From the NCBI GenBank assembly GCA_963720075.1, contig CAVREG010000007.1, positions 1 through 64,000 on the forward strand: DNA of 64,000 nt, given 5' to 3'. The position numbers and the translations under genes were made by a program. Shown piece by piece: positions 8,663 through 17,530 of the stretch (positions are counted from its first letter, which is position 1; the number at the start of each line of letters is the position of its first letter). The notes beneath the pieces are model-generated. The model was not told the DNA's origin. It saw only the letters and a list, made by a program, of their open reading frames with translations, and ran no database searches. The DNA is from PALSA-188 sp963720075. Its GTDB lineage: Bacteria > Acidobacteriota > Terriglobia > Terriglobales > Acidobacteriaceae.

Positions 8663-9781
8663 TCATTTTGTGCGGATTTCGAACACTTCTTTACGGGTCG
8701 TCAGTTTCTCGATGAAATCTTCTCTTTCCGTGTATCCAGTGCCTGGCTTATCAGAAATCTGGATGGTCCCTCGGGAAGTAACTTCGACCTCGGGCTCAAT
8801 AATGTCTTCCTTCCAATAGCGCTTCGAAGCTGAAACATCTCCCGGTAACTTGAAATTTGCCAACGTGGACAAAGCGATGTTGTGGCTGCGGCCGATTCCG
8901 GATTCAAGCATTCCGCCACACCAGACCGGGATGTTTTTCGACGAACAAACATCGTGAACTTTTATTGCCTCTGTGAAGCCGCCGACTCGTCCAACTTTAA
9001 TATTTACGATCCGGCAAGCGCCGATTTCGATGGCCTCTTCCGCATCGCGGGCGTGGTGAATGGATTCATCCAGACAGATCGCGGTTTTCAGTTGGCGCTG
9101 TAATTGAGCGTGACAATAAATATCGTCATCCCAGAGAGGCTGCTCGATCATGAGCAGATTGAATTCATCGAATTTGCGCAGATGATCAATATCGTTCAAC
9201 GTATACGCCGAGTTTGCATCGCAGCTGAGTGTAATCTGCGGCCATCGCGTGCGAATCTTTTTTAGCACAGCTAAATCCCATCCGGGCTTAACTTTGATTT
9301 TGATTCGCTGGTAACCGGCAGCAAGTTCGATTTCGATTTTCTCGAGCAGTTGTTCGATGGAATCCTGGATTCCGATGGATACTCCGCATGAGATTTCTCT
9401 GAGTGTACCGCCCAGCAGCTTCCACAACGGGATCTGCTTTAGTTTCGCCTCAGCATCCCAAAGCGCATTTTCGAGCGCCGCTTTGGCCATCCGATGGCCG
9501 CGGATTCTAGCCATCAAGGGAACGCAGTCGCCCGCCGATTTCAGCTCCCGGCCCAAGACGGCCGGAGCCAGAAATTTTATGATCGTCGCCCAAGCCGTCT
9601 CGGACCATTCAGAGCTATAGAAAGGGCCGTCGTCGGCGACACATTCCCCCCATCCATCAACGCCATCGCAATCCGCAGTGACAAGAAGAATACGGCGGCT
9701 GGAAATGCGGCCAAAGCTCGTCTCGAAAAAATGAAGGAGCGGCATTTGGATTTCGCGCAGCGTGATGGCTTCAACTTTCAT
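8663..9781 (-). CDS. o-Succinylbenzoate synthase / N-acylamino acid racemase family enzyme
   Basis: Enolase-superfamily enzyme of the muconate-lactonising subgroup. The catalytic layout is clear: the KxK motif at 161-165 (KIKVK), metal ligands Asp188 (CDANSAYT), Glu213 (MIEQPLWDDD) and Asp238 (CLDES), and the second base Lys262 (NIKVGRVGG). The protein has 372 residues. GGMLESGIGRSHNIAL near the C-terminus is typical of the OSBS/NAAAR family, whose members make o-succinylbenzoate for menaquinone, racemise N-acylamino acids, or both. No other menaquinone gene is in the window, so the physiological role is open. mazG lies upstream on the same strand. Confidence 0.87.
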   Translation of the reverse strand: MKVEAITLREIQMPLLHFFETSFGRISSRRILLVTADCDGVDGWGECVADDGPFYSSEWSETAWATIIKFLAPAVLGRELKSAGDCVPLMARIRGHRMAKAALENALWDAEAKLKQIPLWKLLGGTLREISCGVSIGIQDSIEQLLEKIEIELAAGYQRIKIKVKPGWDLAVLKKIRTRWPQITLSCDANSAYTLNDIDHLRKFDEFNLLMIEQPLWDDDIYCHAQLQRQLKTAICLDESIHHARDAEEAIEIGACRIVNIKVGRVGGFTEAIKVHDVCSSKNIPVWCGGMLESGIGRSHNIALSTLANFKLPGDVSASKRYWKEDIIEPEVEVTSRGTIQISDKPGTGYTEREDFIEKLTTRKEVFEIRTK

Positions 9782-9803
9782 GTCTTGACATCAATAACAA
9801 CAC

Positions 9804-9833
9804 GTAGGGACAGCCGAGGGCGGCTGTCCCTAC
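9804..9833. repeat. Palindromic dispersed repeat overlapping the mazG stop
   Basis: Perfect inverted repeat GTAGGGACAGCCG / CGGCTGTCCCTAC (9804-9816 and 9821-9833, 4-base centre). The stop codon of mazG (9830-9832 on the minus strand) falls inside it. A related sequence occurs near 39678. Confidence 0.75.
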
Positions 9834-10657
9834 GCGGGCGGTTCTGATTTCTTGGCCTTTTGCCATTGCGATTCAAGCTCTGCAAGCGTTGCCTGCTCAG
9901 GACTTTTGCCTTCAGCGCGAAGTTGTTGCTCCATCCACTGAAAGCGTCGCCTGAATTTGCGATTTGTTTTCTTTAATGCTGATTCGGGATCAACCGATAG
10001 ATGGCGGGCGAGATTCACGAGAACGAAAAAGAGATCGCCCACTTCCTCTTCAACGCGTGCAGTTTTCTTTTCGGCCGATTGATCCAACTCTTCTTGCAGC
10101 TCTCGAATTTCTTCTTGCAGCTTTTCGAATAATCCCGCAATGTCAGGCCAATCGAACCCGACCTTGGAAGCCCTCGAGCTCAACTTGTGTGCTTCGAGCA
10201 GCGCCGGCACTCCCGCCGAAACTCCATCCAGCAACGACGCCGTGTTTTCGCCAGCGGGATTGCCAGGCTGCTTCTCTGCCTTCTCTTTTTTCTTGATGGC
10301 TTCCCAATTCCGCAGAACATCGGACGAGGTCTCTGCCTTTACATCTCCGAAAACATGAGGATGGCGGCTCACCAATTTGTCAGAAAGCTGGTTCAGCACA
10401 TCGTCAATGGAAAACTTGCTTTCCTCATTCGCCATCTGGGAATAGAAGAGGACCTGAAGCAGCAGATCACCCAATTCTTTCGGCAATTCGTCCCAGTCGC
10501 GGTTATCAATGGCCTCCAGAACTTCGTAGGTTTCCTCGACCGTGTACAGCTTGATGGAATCGAAAGTCTGCTCGCGATCCCAAGGGCACCCGCCGGGAGC
10601 ACGAAGGCGAGCCATGATTGCGACTGCCCGCTCGAAACGGTCGCCTGTAGTTGGCAT
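9830..10657 (-). CDS. mazG: Nucleoside triphosphate pyrophosphohydrolase
   Basis: Hydrolyses (d)NTPs to monophosphates and pyrophosphate, a house-cleaning enzyme. The N-terminal MazG domain has LRAPGGCPWDREQTF, then EETYEVLEAI and ELPKELGDLLLQVLFYSQMA with the metal-binding EExxE and ExxD pattern. A second MazG domain near residues 170-240 has EIRELQEEL and EEVGDLFFVLVNLARHL. The length of 275 residues is normal. The ATG at 10657 gives MPTTGDRF. A TTG two codons upstream is possible but less likely. The last codons (PPA-stop) run into a dispersed palindrome, so the C-terminus may have been rewritten by repeat insertion. Confidence 0.94.
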   Translation of the reverse strand: MPTTGDRFERAVAIMARLRAPGGCPWDREQTFDSIKLYTVEETYEVLEAIDNRDWDELPKELGDLLLQVLFYSQMANEESKFSIDDVLNQLSDKLVSRHPHVFGDVKAETSSDVLRNWEAIKKKEKAEKQPGNPAGENTASLLDGVSAGVPALLEAHKLSSRASKVGFDWPDIAGLFEKLQEEIRELQEELDQSAEKKTARVEEEVGDLFFVLVNLARHLSVDPESALKKTNRKFRRRFQWMEQQLRAEGKSPEQATLAELESQWQKAKKSEPPA

Positions 10658-10720
10658 GAGCAATCAATCTAAATCAAGCCCGCGGTTCGGACAAACGGCG
10701 TAACGGGCTGGCCGCAGGTT

Positions 10721-10841
10721 TGGCATCCATCGTGCCTAAGATAAATTAACCTCTCGCAGACCCCCTCAGCGGAGAGGAATTTGAGCCCTCCTCCTACTGT
10801 GTGTTTATGAGCCCGGCCGACACCGGGCTCTTCGTTTTTTT
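10721..10841 (+). ncRNA. Candidate small RNA with sigma54-like promoter
   Basis: TGGCATCCATCGTGCC (10721-10736) has GG and GC separated by ten bases, matching the -24/-12 pattern. About ten bases later a hairpin forms (CCTCTC near 10750, GAGAGG near 10772), followed by the intrinsic terminator. The predicted transcript is about 95 nt and encodes no obvious peptide. The promoter match may be chance. The terminator is strong. Confidence 0.35.
10809..10841 (+). terminator. Intrinsic terminator
   Basis: Stem GAGCCCGG / CCGGGCTC (10809-10816 and 10823-10830) with a 6-base loop, then TTCGTTTTTTT. No plus-strand gene ends nearby, so it probably terminates a short RNA. Confidence 0.75.
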
Positions 10842-11159
10842 GCCTCCTATGCAGATTTTGTTCGGTAGGGCCCGGCTTCAAAGAAGCGAAAGAGTGCCCG
10901 ATCTTGGGGCATCTATGCCTCGGCGGCTAAAGCCGGAGTTGAAAATAAGCTGGTTATCGCAGCGGTGAACCGCTGCGCCACCCCAAAACTACCGCAACCT
11001 CGAATTTTCCGCGCCTGGTTAGTCGGGCCCTACGCGTCGGCGGACTTACAATTGGGGGTTCCTAAGACGGAAGGGCGAAGGATTCGAGTCGCCAAATTCG
11101 CCTCCCTAAGGATTGTAGGAGCGGACTCCACAATTGCCGACTATTCGGCACGCTGCCAT

Positions 11160-13094
11160 CTATTCGGCTTTGAGGAAGATTCCAGCCAGTGGCGGAAGCG
11201 TCAACGTGAGCGTGTAAGGACGCCCATGAAGAGGCTGGGCTTCGGCTTGCCTGCCTCCCATATTGCCCCATCCGGTCCCGCCGTATTCCTGCCCGTCGCT
11301 ATTGAGAAGCTCGCGCCAAAATCCGCCGGAAGGAACTCCGAGGCGATATGGTTGACGTGGCACAGGCGTGAAGTTGAAAACAGCCAGAATGGTATCCTTC
11401 GGCGACTTCCCTTTACGCAACAGGGAAAGGACGCTCGAAGCGTTATCGTTGCAGTCCACCCATTCGAACCCGGCGGAATCACTATCGAATATATGCATGG
11501 CGGGTTCGCTCTGGTATAGGCGGTTCAACTGCTCGACAAGGTTTTGCACTCCGCGATGACTTGCGTGGACTAACAAATCCCAGTCCAAACTTCGATCATG
11601 AGACCATTCCCGCCACTGCGCAATCTCATCTCCCATAAACAGCAGCTTTTTGCCCGGCTGGGCAAACATGTACGCAAATAGGAGCCGCAGATTGGCGAAT
11701 TTTTGCCATATGTCGCCGGGCATCTTATCGAGCAAGGATCCTTTTCCGTGCACTACTTCGTCGTGTGACAAAGGCAGAATGAAATTCTCGGTGTATCCGT
11801 AGAGCATGCGGAATGTTAGCGTGCCTTGGTGATATTGCCGATGGATGGGATCATGCGAAAAGTACAGCAGCGTATCGTGCATCCATCCCATATCCCATTT
11901 CATTCCGAAGCCAAGGCCGCCCAGATATGTTGGCTTCGAAACCATAGGCCACGCCGTGGATTCCTCGGCATACATTTGAATGCCGGGATACGATTTGTAA
12001 GCTTCCTGATTCAATTGCCGTAGGAAATCAATGGCGTCAAGATTTTCGCGACCGCCAAATTTATTCGGAATCCATTCCCCAGCCTTGCGCGAATAATCGA
12101 GATAAAGCATGGAGGCGACAGCATCTACGCGAAGCCCATCGGCATGATATTTGTCCAACCAGAACATGCCGCTGGAAAGCAGGAAGCTGCGGACTTCGTT
12201 GCGGCCATAGTTGTAGATGTACGTGTTCCAGTCGGGATGGAATCCCATGCGCGAATCGGCATGTTCAAATAAATGCGTGCCATCAAAATAAGCGAGCCCG
12301 TGCTCGTCAGAGGGAAAGTGGGATGGAACCCAATCCAGGATCACGCCGATTCCGCGTTGATGGAGATAATCCACCAAATACATAAAATCCTGCGGCGTTC
12401 CATAACGCGATGTCGGCGCAAAATATCCAGTCGTCTGGTATCCCCAGGAAGCGTAAAAGGGATGTTCCATCACCGGTAACAACTCGACATGCGTGAACCG
12501 CAGACGCTCAACGTGCTCGGCGAGCAGCGGAGCAATTTCCCGATAAGTTAATGAACGCTCGTTTTCTTCCGGGACTCGCATCCATGAACCGAGATGCACT
12601 TCGTAAATCGAAATTGGCGCTTGCAGCGCGTCTTTTTCGCCGCGGCACTGCATCCAATTCTGATCTGACCATTTATAGTCCAAGTCCCAAACAATCGAAG
12701 CGGTGCGTGGCGCAATCTCGTGATAAATGCCGAAAGGGTCCATCTTGTCGGCGGTGTATGCGCGCTCATTCGATAGGATATGAAATTTATAAGTGTCGCC
12801 CTTGTTGACGCCCGGGATGAATCCTTCCCAAATGCCGGAACTCGCGTGGGGATGGAGTGGATGTGACCGGACGTTCCATCCGTTAAAGCTGCCGATTACC
12901 GAGACTTCTCGCGCGTTTGGTGCCCAGACGCCAAATGCGACGCCAGCCTGATCTCCAACTTTTGTGAGATGAGCGCCTAAGCTCTTGTACGCCTGATATT
13001 GGCGCCCTTCGTTGAACAGGTAAACGTCCTGATCGCTAAGGAAGAGTTTTTTTGCGGCGGGGCTTTGAGCTGCGGCTGGCGTGGTTTTAATCAT
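11160..13094 (-). CDS. glgB: 1,4-alpha-glucan branching enzyme
   Basis: Introduces alpha-1,6 branches in glycogen. The protein has 644 residues. It has a CBM48 domain (about 35-130, FGVWAPNAREVSVIGSFNGW), a GH13 barrel and a C-terminal beta domain. Catalytic residues lie in DGLRVDAVASMLYLDY (nucleophile Asp), MYAEESTAWP (acid/base Glu) and LPLSHDEVVHGKGS (Asp). The extra N-terminal beta domain of longer GlgBs is absent, which is common. The ATG at 13094 starts MIKTTPAAAQSPAAKKLF. It is divergent from the GH57 gene across about 200 bases, so the two alpha-glucan genes may share a control region. Confidence 0.96.
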   Translation of the reverse strand: MIKTTPAAAQSPAAKKLFLSDQDVYLFNEGRQYQAYKSLGAHLTKVGDQAGVAFGVWAPNAREVSVIGSFNGWNVRSHPLHPHASSGIWEGFIPGVNKGDTYKFHILSNERAYTADKMDPFGIYHEIAPRTASIVWDLDYKWSDQNWMQCRGEKDALQAPISIYEVHLGSWMRVPEENERSLTYREIAPLLAEHVERLRFTHVELLPVMEHPFYASWGYQTTGYFAPTSRYGTPQDFMYLVDYLHQRGIGVILDWVPSHFPSDEHGLAYFDGTHLFEHADSRMGFHPDWNTYIYNYGRNEVRSFLLSSGMFWLDKYHADGLRVDAVASMLYLDYSRKAGEWIPNKFGGRENLDAIDFLRQLNQEAYKSYPGIQMYAEESTAWPMVSKPTYLGGLGFGMKWDMGWMHDTLLYFSHDPIHRQYHQGTLTFRMLYGYTENFILPLSHDEVVHGKGSLLDKMPGDIWQKFANLRLLFAYMFAQPGKKLLFMGDEIAQWREWSHDRSLDWDLLVHASHRGVQNLVEQLNRLYQSEPAMHIFDSDSAGFEWVDCNDNASSVLSLLRKGKSPKDTILAVFNFTPVPRQPYRLGVPSGGFWRELLNSDGQEYGGTGWGNMGGRQAEAQPLHGRPYTLTLTLPPLAGIFLKAE

Positions 13095-13292
13095 TTCGCG
13101 TGATCGCAGTTTCCTATTCCTACTTGGAAAACGGGCTATCCAAAAATCAGCTTACTGAGATGCGTCCTTTAGTGTATCGGAGAGTCGGCAATCGTGAGAT
13201 TCTGCATCCGCCTGAATATTGTTCCGTCGCGAATGCCAATGCTAGACTGCATGTTGCCCATTTCTTCACCTGACCGACGGGATCCCCGCTAA

Positions 13293-15545
13293 ATGCCCGT
13301 TCTGCGCGTCGCCATTTTATGGCACCAGCACCAACCATTCTACAAAGACTTGGTCACGGGCCAGTATCGGCTGCCTTGGGTGCGCCTGCACGCTTTAAAA
13401 GATTATTACGGAATGGTCAAACTGCTGGATGAGTTCCCAAACGTTCATCAGACTTTCAATCTGGTTCCTTCGTTGATAACCCAAATGCAAGATTACGTGG
13501 CGGGAACGGCGCAAGATCCATTTCTAGAAGTGGCAACAAAACCTGCCAGGGACCTGACTCCAGAGGAGCGCAGATTTGCCCTGCTCTATCTTTTTCAAGC
13601 CAATCAGACGAATATGATCGCGCGGTATCCTCGATATCAGGAATTATGGGAAACCTTGCGGAGTGCGAATTTCGATCCCCAGCAAGCCGATAAATATTTT
13701 CTTGCGCAGGACTTTACAGATCTTCAAGTGCTGTCCCAGATCGCATGGTTTGACGAGTTTTTCCTGGAAGACCCCGATGTTGCGGCACTGGTCAAGAAAG
13801 GCCGAAACTACTCACTCGAAGATCAGAGCTTTATCGTGGCCCGAGAACGTGAGTTGCTCGCCAGAGTCCTTCCCGCACACGCCGACGCAGCGAAAAATGG
13901 ACAAATCGAAATCTCAACTTCCCCTTTTTATCATCCAATTCTGCCGCTAGTCTGCGACACGAATATTGGCGCGGTTTCTGCTCCCGGATTGCCGCTGCCT
14001 CACCGCTTTCGCCATCCCGAAGATGCTCGTGAACAAATTCAAAGAGGACTCGATTTGCATCAAGAAGTATTCGGAATCAAGCCCCATGGGATGTGGCCTT
14101 CGGAGGGAAGCGTTTCCGAAGAAGTGATAAGCATCGCCTCCACTCTCGGCGTGGACTGGATGGCCACAGATGAAGAAGTGCTAGGCCGAACCTTGGGAAT
14201 TTCGTTTTCCCGCGACGGCTCCGGACGCTTGCCAGCCGATGCGGCTGGAAAACTCTACACGCTTTATCGGTACGAAAATAGTTCGGCCGCCATGCACCTC
14301 ATCTTCCGCGACCATACGATTTCTGACCTGATCGGATTTGTTTATTCCGGGATGCCTCCGCAGGACGCCGCCGATCATCTCATCACAAGCATTCAAGAGG
14401 CCGCGAATCCAGTCCTTGCGAGCGGGCGCGATGCATTGGTTTCGATTATCTTGGACGGCGAGAACGCATGGGAATATTTTCCCCGTTCGGGTCGCGAGTT
14501 TCTTCGCCGGTTTTATGACCGTCTTAACCAGGATCGTTCCGGTCAAGAATCCGGAATTCAAGCGGTTACTGTATCGGAGGCGATCGAGCGGCATAAGGAT
14601 GTTGAGAAATTAAACACGCTGGTTCCCGGCTCATGGATTCGGGCGAATTTCAACGTTTGGATTGGCGCCCGCGAAGACAATCGCGCATGGGACTATCTGT
14701 ACAACGCCCGGAATTTCTATTCTGAGCTGTCCCCGAATCGCACAGTGGAGCAACGAAAGCTGGCGTACGAAGAGTTATTGATTGCCGAAGGCAGCGATTG
14801 GAATTGGTGGTACGGCCCGGAACACTCATCGGCAAATGACCGTGAATTTGATGAGCTCTATCGCAAGCACCTTTCCAATGTTTATCAGGCTCTGGGGGCC
14901 ATTCCTCCGGATTATCTCGCGCAACCGATCAATCGAACGGGTGCCAATCCTCTTTTCACGCCTCAGAGTGGACACATTCATCCGCGAATTACGGGAGATT
15001 CAGTGCGCTATTTTGAATGGATGGGCGCCGCGGTTTACACTCCCGACCGCCGCGCCGGAGCCATGCATGGCAAACAGTTCTGGCTGGATTCGATGTATGC
15101 GGGCATAGATGATGCTTTCGTTTACGGACGTCTGGATTTTTCCGAAAATGTTCCTTCGAATGATTTCGAAGTGGTCGTGAACATCGAATCCACACCCTCG
15201 AATCAGCAGGACTCGCAACGCGCTTTGAGACTCGACGTATCCGTGGGAGCCGGGACGATACGTTCGTGGAACTTATGTGCCCAGGACCAGCAGGAGGCTT
15301 TGACCACTTCAGCTCAGCCTCAGAATGACTTGCAGGTGGCGTTGGCTCGAAGTTTTGAATTTCGGGTTCCTATAACGTGGCTGTCTTCGCATGACGCGGC
15401 AAATGATCGAAAAGCTCAAGAATCTCCGCCCAAAAAGCTGCGGCTCAGGATCAGCGTTTGGCAGAACCGGTTGCCGGTAGATGCCTTGCCAGAAGAAGGA
15501 TGGATTGAGCTGCAACTGGAAGGCGAGGACGAGTGGCAAGCCTGA
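13293..15545 (+). CDS. Glycoside hydrolase family 57 protein
   Basis: Cytoplasmic alpha-glucan-active enzyme of the GH57 retaining family. The N-terminus has the family motif HQHQP (about 11-15). The proposed nucleophile Glu lies in GMWPSEGSVSEEV and the acid/base Asp in ILDGENAWEYF. The stretch WMATDEEVLGRTLG precedes it. A C-terminal beta domain of about 200 residues completes the 750-residue protein. No signal peptide is present. Its position opposite glgB suggests a role in glycogen or maltodextrin turnover, but GH57 specificity (amylase, branching, pullulanase) cannot be read from sequence alone. Confidence 0.88.
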   Translation: MPVLRVAILWHQHQPFYKDLVTGQYRLPWVRLHALKDYYGMVKLLDEFPNVHQTFNLVPSLITQMQDYVAGTAQDPFLEVATKPARDLTPEERRFALLYLFQANQTNMIARYPRYQELWETLRSANFDPQQADKYFLAQDFTDLQVLSQIAWFDEFFLEDPDVAALVKKGRNYSLEDQSFIVARERELLARVLPAHADAAKNGQIEISTSPFYHPILPLVCDTNIGAVSAPGLPLPHRFRHPEDAREQIQRGLDLHQEVFGIKPHGMWPSEGSVSEEVISIASTLGVDWMATDEEVLGRTLGISFSRDGSGRLPADAAGKLYTLYRYENSSAAMHLIFRDHTISDLIGFVYSGMPPQDAADHLITSIQEAANPVLASGRDALVSIILDGENAWEYFPRSGREFLRRFYDRLNQDRSGQESGIQAVTVSEAIERHKDVEKLNTLVPGSWIRANFNVWIGAREDNRAWDYLYNARNFYSELSPNRTVEQRKLAYEELLIAEGSDWNWWYGPEHSSANDREFDELYRKHLSNVYQALGAIPPDYLAQPINRTGANPLFTPQSGHIHPRITGDSVRYFEWMGAAVYTPDRRAGAMHGKQFWLDSMYAGIDDAFVYGRLDFSENVPSNDFEVVVNIESTPSNQQDSQRALRLDVSVGAGTIRSWNLCAQDQQEALTTSAQPQNDLQVALARSFEFRVPITWLSSHDAANDRKAQESPPKKLRLRISVWQNRLPVDALPEEGWIELQLEGEDEWQA

Positions 15546-15559
15546 ATTCCACGGCTGGC

Positions 15560-15568
15560 TGATATAAT
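15560..15568 (+). promoter_or_regulatory. Extended -10 promoter of eno
   Basis: TGATATAAT: a perfect TATAAT (15563-15568) with the TG of an extended -10 element. No good -35 is visible, which fits this promoter class. Start would be near 15575, giving a leader of about 60 bases with AGAGAGGAG before the eno ATG. Confidence 0.55.
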
Positions 15569-15634
15569 CGCGGGTTTCATCATCCAGAGCTCCGGGCTGC
15601 ATCAAGCCGGTTAACCACCATAGAGAGGAGTTTC

Positions 15635-16921
15635 ATGAGCATCATTAGCCACATCCATGCGCGCGAGGTACTTGACTCGCGTGGCAATCCCACGGTAGAG
15701 GCCGACGTCACGCTCAATGATGGGATAAAAGGCCGTGCCATTGTTCCCAGCGGCGCTTCCACGGGAGCACACGAAGCCGTCGAATTGCGCGATGGAGACA
15801 AAAAGCGATTTCTGGGGAAAGGCGTGCTCAAAGCCGTGGAAAATGTGAACGGCGAGATCAATGAAGCATTGACTGGAATGGATCCCGCGGAGCAACGAGT
15901 TCTCGATCACAAAATGATCGAACTCGATGGCTCGAACAACAAAGGAAAATTGGGAGCGAACGCAATTCTCGCGGTGTCCATGGCGGCGGCACGAGCCTCG
16001 GCCGCGAGTCTCGATCTGCCGCTTTATCGCTATCTGGGAGGCGCAGGCGCGAACACGCTGCCGACGCCGATGATGAATATCCTTAATGGCGGCGCACATG
16101 CTGACAGCAATGTGGACTTCCAGGAGTTCATGGTCATGCCCGTCGGCGCGAAGTCGTTTTCCGAGGCGCTTCGTTGGGGCGTCGAAGTTTTTCATACGCT
16201 GAAGGGCGTATTGAAGAAGCGCGGATACAACACGGCTGTCGGCGACGAGGGCGGATTCGCGCCTTCCGTGAAATCGAACGTCGAAGCCATAGAAGTTGTT
16301 TTGGAGGCGATTCAGCAGGCCGGATACAAACCCGGCGCAGAAATTGCGATCGCGCTCGATCCCGCAGCCAGCGAGTTTTATCAGGACGGCAAATACGTTT
16401 TCAAAAAGTCCGACAAATCGTCGAAGACTTCCGAAGAGATGGTTCGGTTCTGGGCAAAGTGGGTGAATGATTATCCGATCGTTTCGCTGGAAGACGGCCT
16501 CGCGGAAGACGATTGGGACGGCTGGAAAATGTTGACGAAAGAAGTCGGCGGGAAGATTCAGTTGGTCGGCGATGACCTTTTCGTTACCAATACCGAACGC
16601 CTTCAGCAGGGAATTGATCAAGGCGTGGCAAATTCGATCCTCATCAAAGTCAACCAGATCGGCACGGTAAGCGAGACGCTGGATGCCATAGATCTGGCGC
16701 GGCGCAATGGATACACGTCGGTCATCTCGCATCGCTCGGGCGAAACCGAAGACACATTTATCGCTGACTTGGCAGTAGCGACGGGAGCCGGACAGATCAA
16801 GACTGGCTCAGCTTCGCGTACCGACCGCATAGCAAAGTACAACCAGTTGTTGAGAATTGAAGAGGAGCTTGGGGATTCGGCCAGGTTTCTGGGGTTGAAG
16901 GCGCTCAACTACAAAGGATGA
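15635..16921 (+). CDS. eno: Enolase
   Basis: Interconverts 2-phosphoglycerate and phosphoenolpyruvate. The protein has 428 residues. Diagnostic stretches are SGASTGAHEAVELRDGD near the N-terminus, GDEGGFAPS (catalytic Glu), LEDGLAEDDWDGW and GDDLFVTN (magnesium ligands), IKVNQIGT (catalytic Lys) and the signature SHRSGETEDTFIADLAV. A good ribosome site (GAGAGGAG) precedes the ATG. The gene has its own extended -10 promoter. It lies near gpmI, the preceding glycolytic enzyme, but not in one operon with it. Confidence 0.98.
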   Translation: MSIISHIHAREVLDSRGNPTVEADVTLNDGIKGRAIVPSGASTGAHEAVELRDGDKKRFLGKGVLKAVENVNGEINEALTGMDPAEQRVLDHKMIELDGSNNKGKLGANAILAVSMAAARASAASLDLPLYRYLGGAGANTLPTPMMNILNGGAHADSNVDFQEFMVMPVGAKSFSEALRWGVEVFHTLKGVLKKRGYNTAVGDEGGFAPSVKSNVEAIEVVLEAIQQAGYKPGAEIAIALDPAASEFYQDGKYVFKKSDKSSKTSEEMVRFWAKWVNDYPIVSLEDGLAEDDWDGWKMLTKEVGGKIQLVGDDLFVTNTERLQQGIDQGVANSILIKVNQIGTVSETLDAIDLARRNGYTSVISHRSGETEDTFIADLAVATGAGQIKTGSASRTDRIAKYNQLLRIEEELGDSARFLGLKALNYKG

Positions 16922-16936
16922 CCAAATGGACCACGC

Positions 16937-17254
16937 ATGGTTGGCTTGGCAAGAATGGCTGTCTTCCCTGGGTGGGGTCTCTGGGTGCTCAGAAGAGGCT
17001 GGAAGGCCCGGCGTGCTCGGCATGACAAGTCGGCAGTAGCGGACGAGCTCTTACTGTTGAGAGCCGGACTCCTAGTAACCTTGCTGCTTCTTGAAGTCAT
17101 CTTTTGGTCCGGTGCAAAGCGTTACGAAAACGGGTCGATCGTAGAGTATCTGGGCATCTTGCTTCTGATCGCATTTGCGGCCGCTCTCACCTACGGTTCG
17201 GATTGGGTGCTTCGGCGCAAACGAAAGCGCCCAGGACGTGATCAAGTCAAATAG
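16937..17254 (+). CDS. Small membrane protein, hypothetical
   Basis: Unrecognised 105-residue ORF 15 bases after eno. It has a basic N-terminus, two hydrophobic segments (about residues 40-58 and 72-90) separated by a short polar loop, and a very basic tail (RRKRKRPGRD), predicting a two-helix inner-membrane protein. No Shine-Dalgarno is evident, so it may depend on coupling with eno or may not be expressed. The hydrophobic pattern makes chance less likely. Confidence 0.45.
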   Translation: MVGLARMAVFPGWGLWVLRRGWKARRARHDKSAVADELLLLRAGLLVTLLLLEVIFWSGAKRYENGSIVEYLGILLLIAFAAALTYGSDWVLRRKRKRPGRDQVK

Positions 17255-17262
17255 AGAGATCA

Positions 17263-17306
17263 TTGACTTAGTCCACGACTTAGCTATACTGACTTCATGG
17301 AAGTCA
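17263..17306 (+). promoter_or_regulatory. Leaderless promoter and operator of the phd/vapC pair
   Basis: TTGACT (17263-17268), 16 bases, TATACT (17285-17290). The antitoxin ATG begins at 17297, the expected start of transcription, and no ribosome site precedes it, so the mRNA looks leaderless. A perfect inverted repeat TGACTTC-atg-GAAGTCA (17290-17306) is centred on the start codon, and GACTTAG occurs twice upstream (17265 and 17276), suggesting autoregulation by the antitoxin. Confidence 0.6.
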
Positions 17307-17530
17307 ATATCCACGAGGCTAAGACAAACTTCTCGCGCCTCCTACAACGGGTAGCCATGGGCGAAGAAGTCATCATCGCTAAGGCCGGGAAGCCAGTCGC
17401 GAAGCTGGTCCCGATCGGGAACGGATCAAAAAGACGAATGCTAGGATCGGCCAAGGGAGAATTCGTGGTTCCCGACGACTTTAACGATCCGCTGCCCAAG
17501 GAAATCGAAGATCTCTTTTACGGGGAATGA
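17297..17530 (+). CDS. Type II antitoxin, Phd/YefM family
   Basis: 77-residue DNA-binding antitoxin. The N-terminal part (VNIHEAKTNFSRLLQRVAMGEEVIIAKAGKPVAKLVP) is the classic Phd/YefM fold. The C-terminal tail (about 50-77) is acidic and would wrap the toxin. Its stop overlaps the toxin start as ATGA (17527-17530), so the two are translationally coupled. The operator at the start codon suggests that it represses its own promoter. Confidence 0.9.
   Translation: MEVNIHEAKTNFSRLLQRVAMGEEVIIAKAGKPVAKLVPIGNGSKRRMLGSAKGEFVVPDDFNDPLPKEIEDLFYGE

Larger units (their letters stand above)
10658..11159 (+). other. Gene-free 500-base gap with a candidate sRNA and repeats
   Basis: No credible ORF. It holds a possible sigma54-type promoter, a hairpin, a strong terminator (10809-10841) and two dispersed palindromes: CGGCTAAAGCCG (10924-10935) and GCAGCGGT-ga-ACCGCTGC (10959-10976). 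The last two resemble repeats common between genes in this phylum. Confidence 0.6.

Noticed and set aside
15611..16732. 373-codon minus-strand ORF opposite eno
   Set aside because: Antisense shadow of eno. No recognisable domain and no ribosome site.
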